Shown here piece after piece: positions 62,820 through 64,000 of a stretch of 64,000 nt of DNA (its first letter is position 1; every line of letters begins with the position of its first letter). The notes below the pieces were generated by a model. It searched no databases, was not told the DNA's origin, and worked only from the letters and a program-made list of their open reading frames with translations. Origin of the DNA: Heterobilharzia americana (lineage: Eukaryota; Platyhelminthes; Trematoda; Strigeidida; Schistosomatidae); the NCBI GenBank assembly GCA_944470555.2, contig OX104134.1, positions 104,960,701-105,024,700 on the forward strand, in the 5' to 3' direction. The translations under genes were made by a program, and so were the position numbers.

Positions 62820-64000
62820 GAACGCTGATTTCTGAATTCCTACCACTGAGTGACTAGCTCTCATTGCATTGGATATATTAGTGGCATATGCAAATCAGTA
62901 CAAATGACGTGGGTTATTACCACATTACTGTACTCGCTAAAATTGGTGTAATCCACATCAACCCAAAGAGGAGGGTCGGACATAAAAATCAATTACAGCA
63001 GTAGGAAAGTGACAGAAATAATGGCAAAAGTGGAATCAAATAACTGAAAGAAAATATTGAAGGGAGACAAGTTAAGGAGGCGAATAAAAGGAGCTGTCCA
63101 ATATCCCCTTAATTTTTGACAATCGTCAAACGGACTTTACATTTACAATCATTGGGACTCTTAATTCGCATGGATACTTTTTTTCTCATAATAATATGTA
63201 AGATATTTTCATGTTGTCAGTCCAATGTTTAATCTAAGCAATATACAACACCTAACTGATTTCCATCGACTCTAATGTAATATAATCATTACACGGCTTA
63301 GAGATTATGGTCTCAGTCCTTAAGTCTGCTTAAAACGTGTTTTTAAAGTAGAACGAAGCAATTCTCATGTTTTCATTGTTAGTTAAAGGAGTTTCAGTTA
63401 GAAGATAGGATATGCTAACATAATGCTGAGAATCCATGTACATAGTTGACCTGTGCGAGAGATAAGTTGCGGTGTAGATATTTAGGAACTAATCAGTTAT
63501 TGTTTTAATAGAAAGTGGCCTAAATGGAAGTCAAAATTTTAAGTCGTCAGCCGTTAAGGTAAAAGTTTTTCATATCGCTGTATGGTCAGGAAAAACCTTA
63601 CTAGACAATTTATTCTACAATTGACTAATCGAAATAAACTATTTAAAATTTGACCTATTGTATCTAAATGATGCATTTTTATCAAATAAAGTTTCTTCCT
63701 AACGGTCATAGGTCAGTCTTTGTCTGCGTATATTTTTGTGACTCAGTGAAGTTGGAGCGAAAAGTCGCTATTTGTATCTAGTTCAACTGTCTCATCGCGT
63801 TATTATTCGCTCGGTTACTTCACGTTTGTGGTGTTGATGACGTTGATTCAAGATGTATCAAGTTCCCTAATGCGAATGCTAGCAAGCATAAAACTCATAG
63901 CACATAATAATGTCTGCATTTATTTAAGTAGAGATAATATTTGTGCAAAAATTCCTTTGATTCATATTGTAATTTTGTTTTTCCACTGACATTGTTTTCA
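62820..64000. other. Nothing recognised
   Basis: AT-rich sequence to the end of the window. Presumably PIGG intron. No further exon or known repeat could be supported. Confidence 0.4.

Noticed and set aside
1..64000. CRISPR arrays, bacterial operons or prophage
   Set aside because: The window is clearly animal nuclear DNA: spliced genes, LTR and non-LTR retroelements, and pol III SINEs. No regularly spaced direct-repeat array other than the short PBS repeat was seen.

Overview
This window is repeat-rich metazoan DNA, almost certainly from a blood fluke (Schistosoma; species not resolved). The reasons are hammerhead-ribozyme SINEs of the Sm-alpha type, RTE-like, CR1-like, CsRn1-type Ty3/Gypsy and Penelope-like retroelements of platyhelminth character, AT-rich introns, and a host gene with a 38-bp first visible intron. 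Only about 1.6 kb is recognised host coding sequence. Most of the rest is retroelement sequence of different ages, often nested. There is one 500-bp N gap (45892-46391).

Layout. 1-8500: a CR1-like element (minus strand) split by a near-intact RTE-like element (1353-5303, minus) with a perfect 13-bp target-site duplication. 8500-14460: remnants of the same RTE family, including a 272-bp inverted repeat. 14467-27302: the IMP4 gene (U3 snoRNP protein) on the plus strand, five visible coding exons, introns loaded with SINEs and RTE pieces. 27400-31050: an RTE copy, a foldback element and an unidentified open frame. 31055-34200: a second RTE-like family (minus) with a 12-bp target-site duplication. 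34351-39406: a young CsRn1-type LTR retrotransposon (plus) inserted into an older Gypsy element (minus) that continues to about 42340. 42345-46500: a second, degenerate CsRn1-type element cut by the N gap. 47169-61737: three plus-strand exons of a PIGG/GPI7-like GPI ethanolamine phosphate transferase, with RTE, SINE and Penelope-like insertions in the introns. 61738-64000: intron or intergenic sequence with SINE relics.

The two host genes have unrelated jobs. IMP4 acts in nucleolar processing of pre-rRNA. The PIGG-like enzyme adds a side-chain ethanolamine phosphate to GPI anchors in the ER. They share orientation and heavy transposon load, not a pathway. The most interesting points are: (i) IMP4 has no in-frame ATG and its first coding exon begins, in frame, directly after a splice acceptor, as expected if the start codon comes from the trans-spliced leader; (ii) two different tRNA-like SINE families both carry hammerhead-ribozyme folds, some with complete cores; (iii) near-identical inverted RTE arms flank the last IMP4 exon; (iv) clean nested insertions with matching target-site duplications give a relative chronology.
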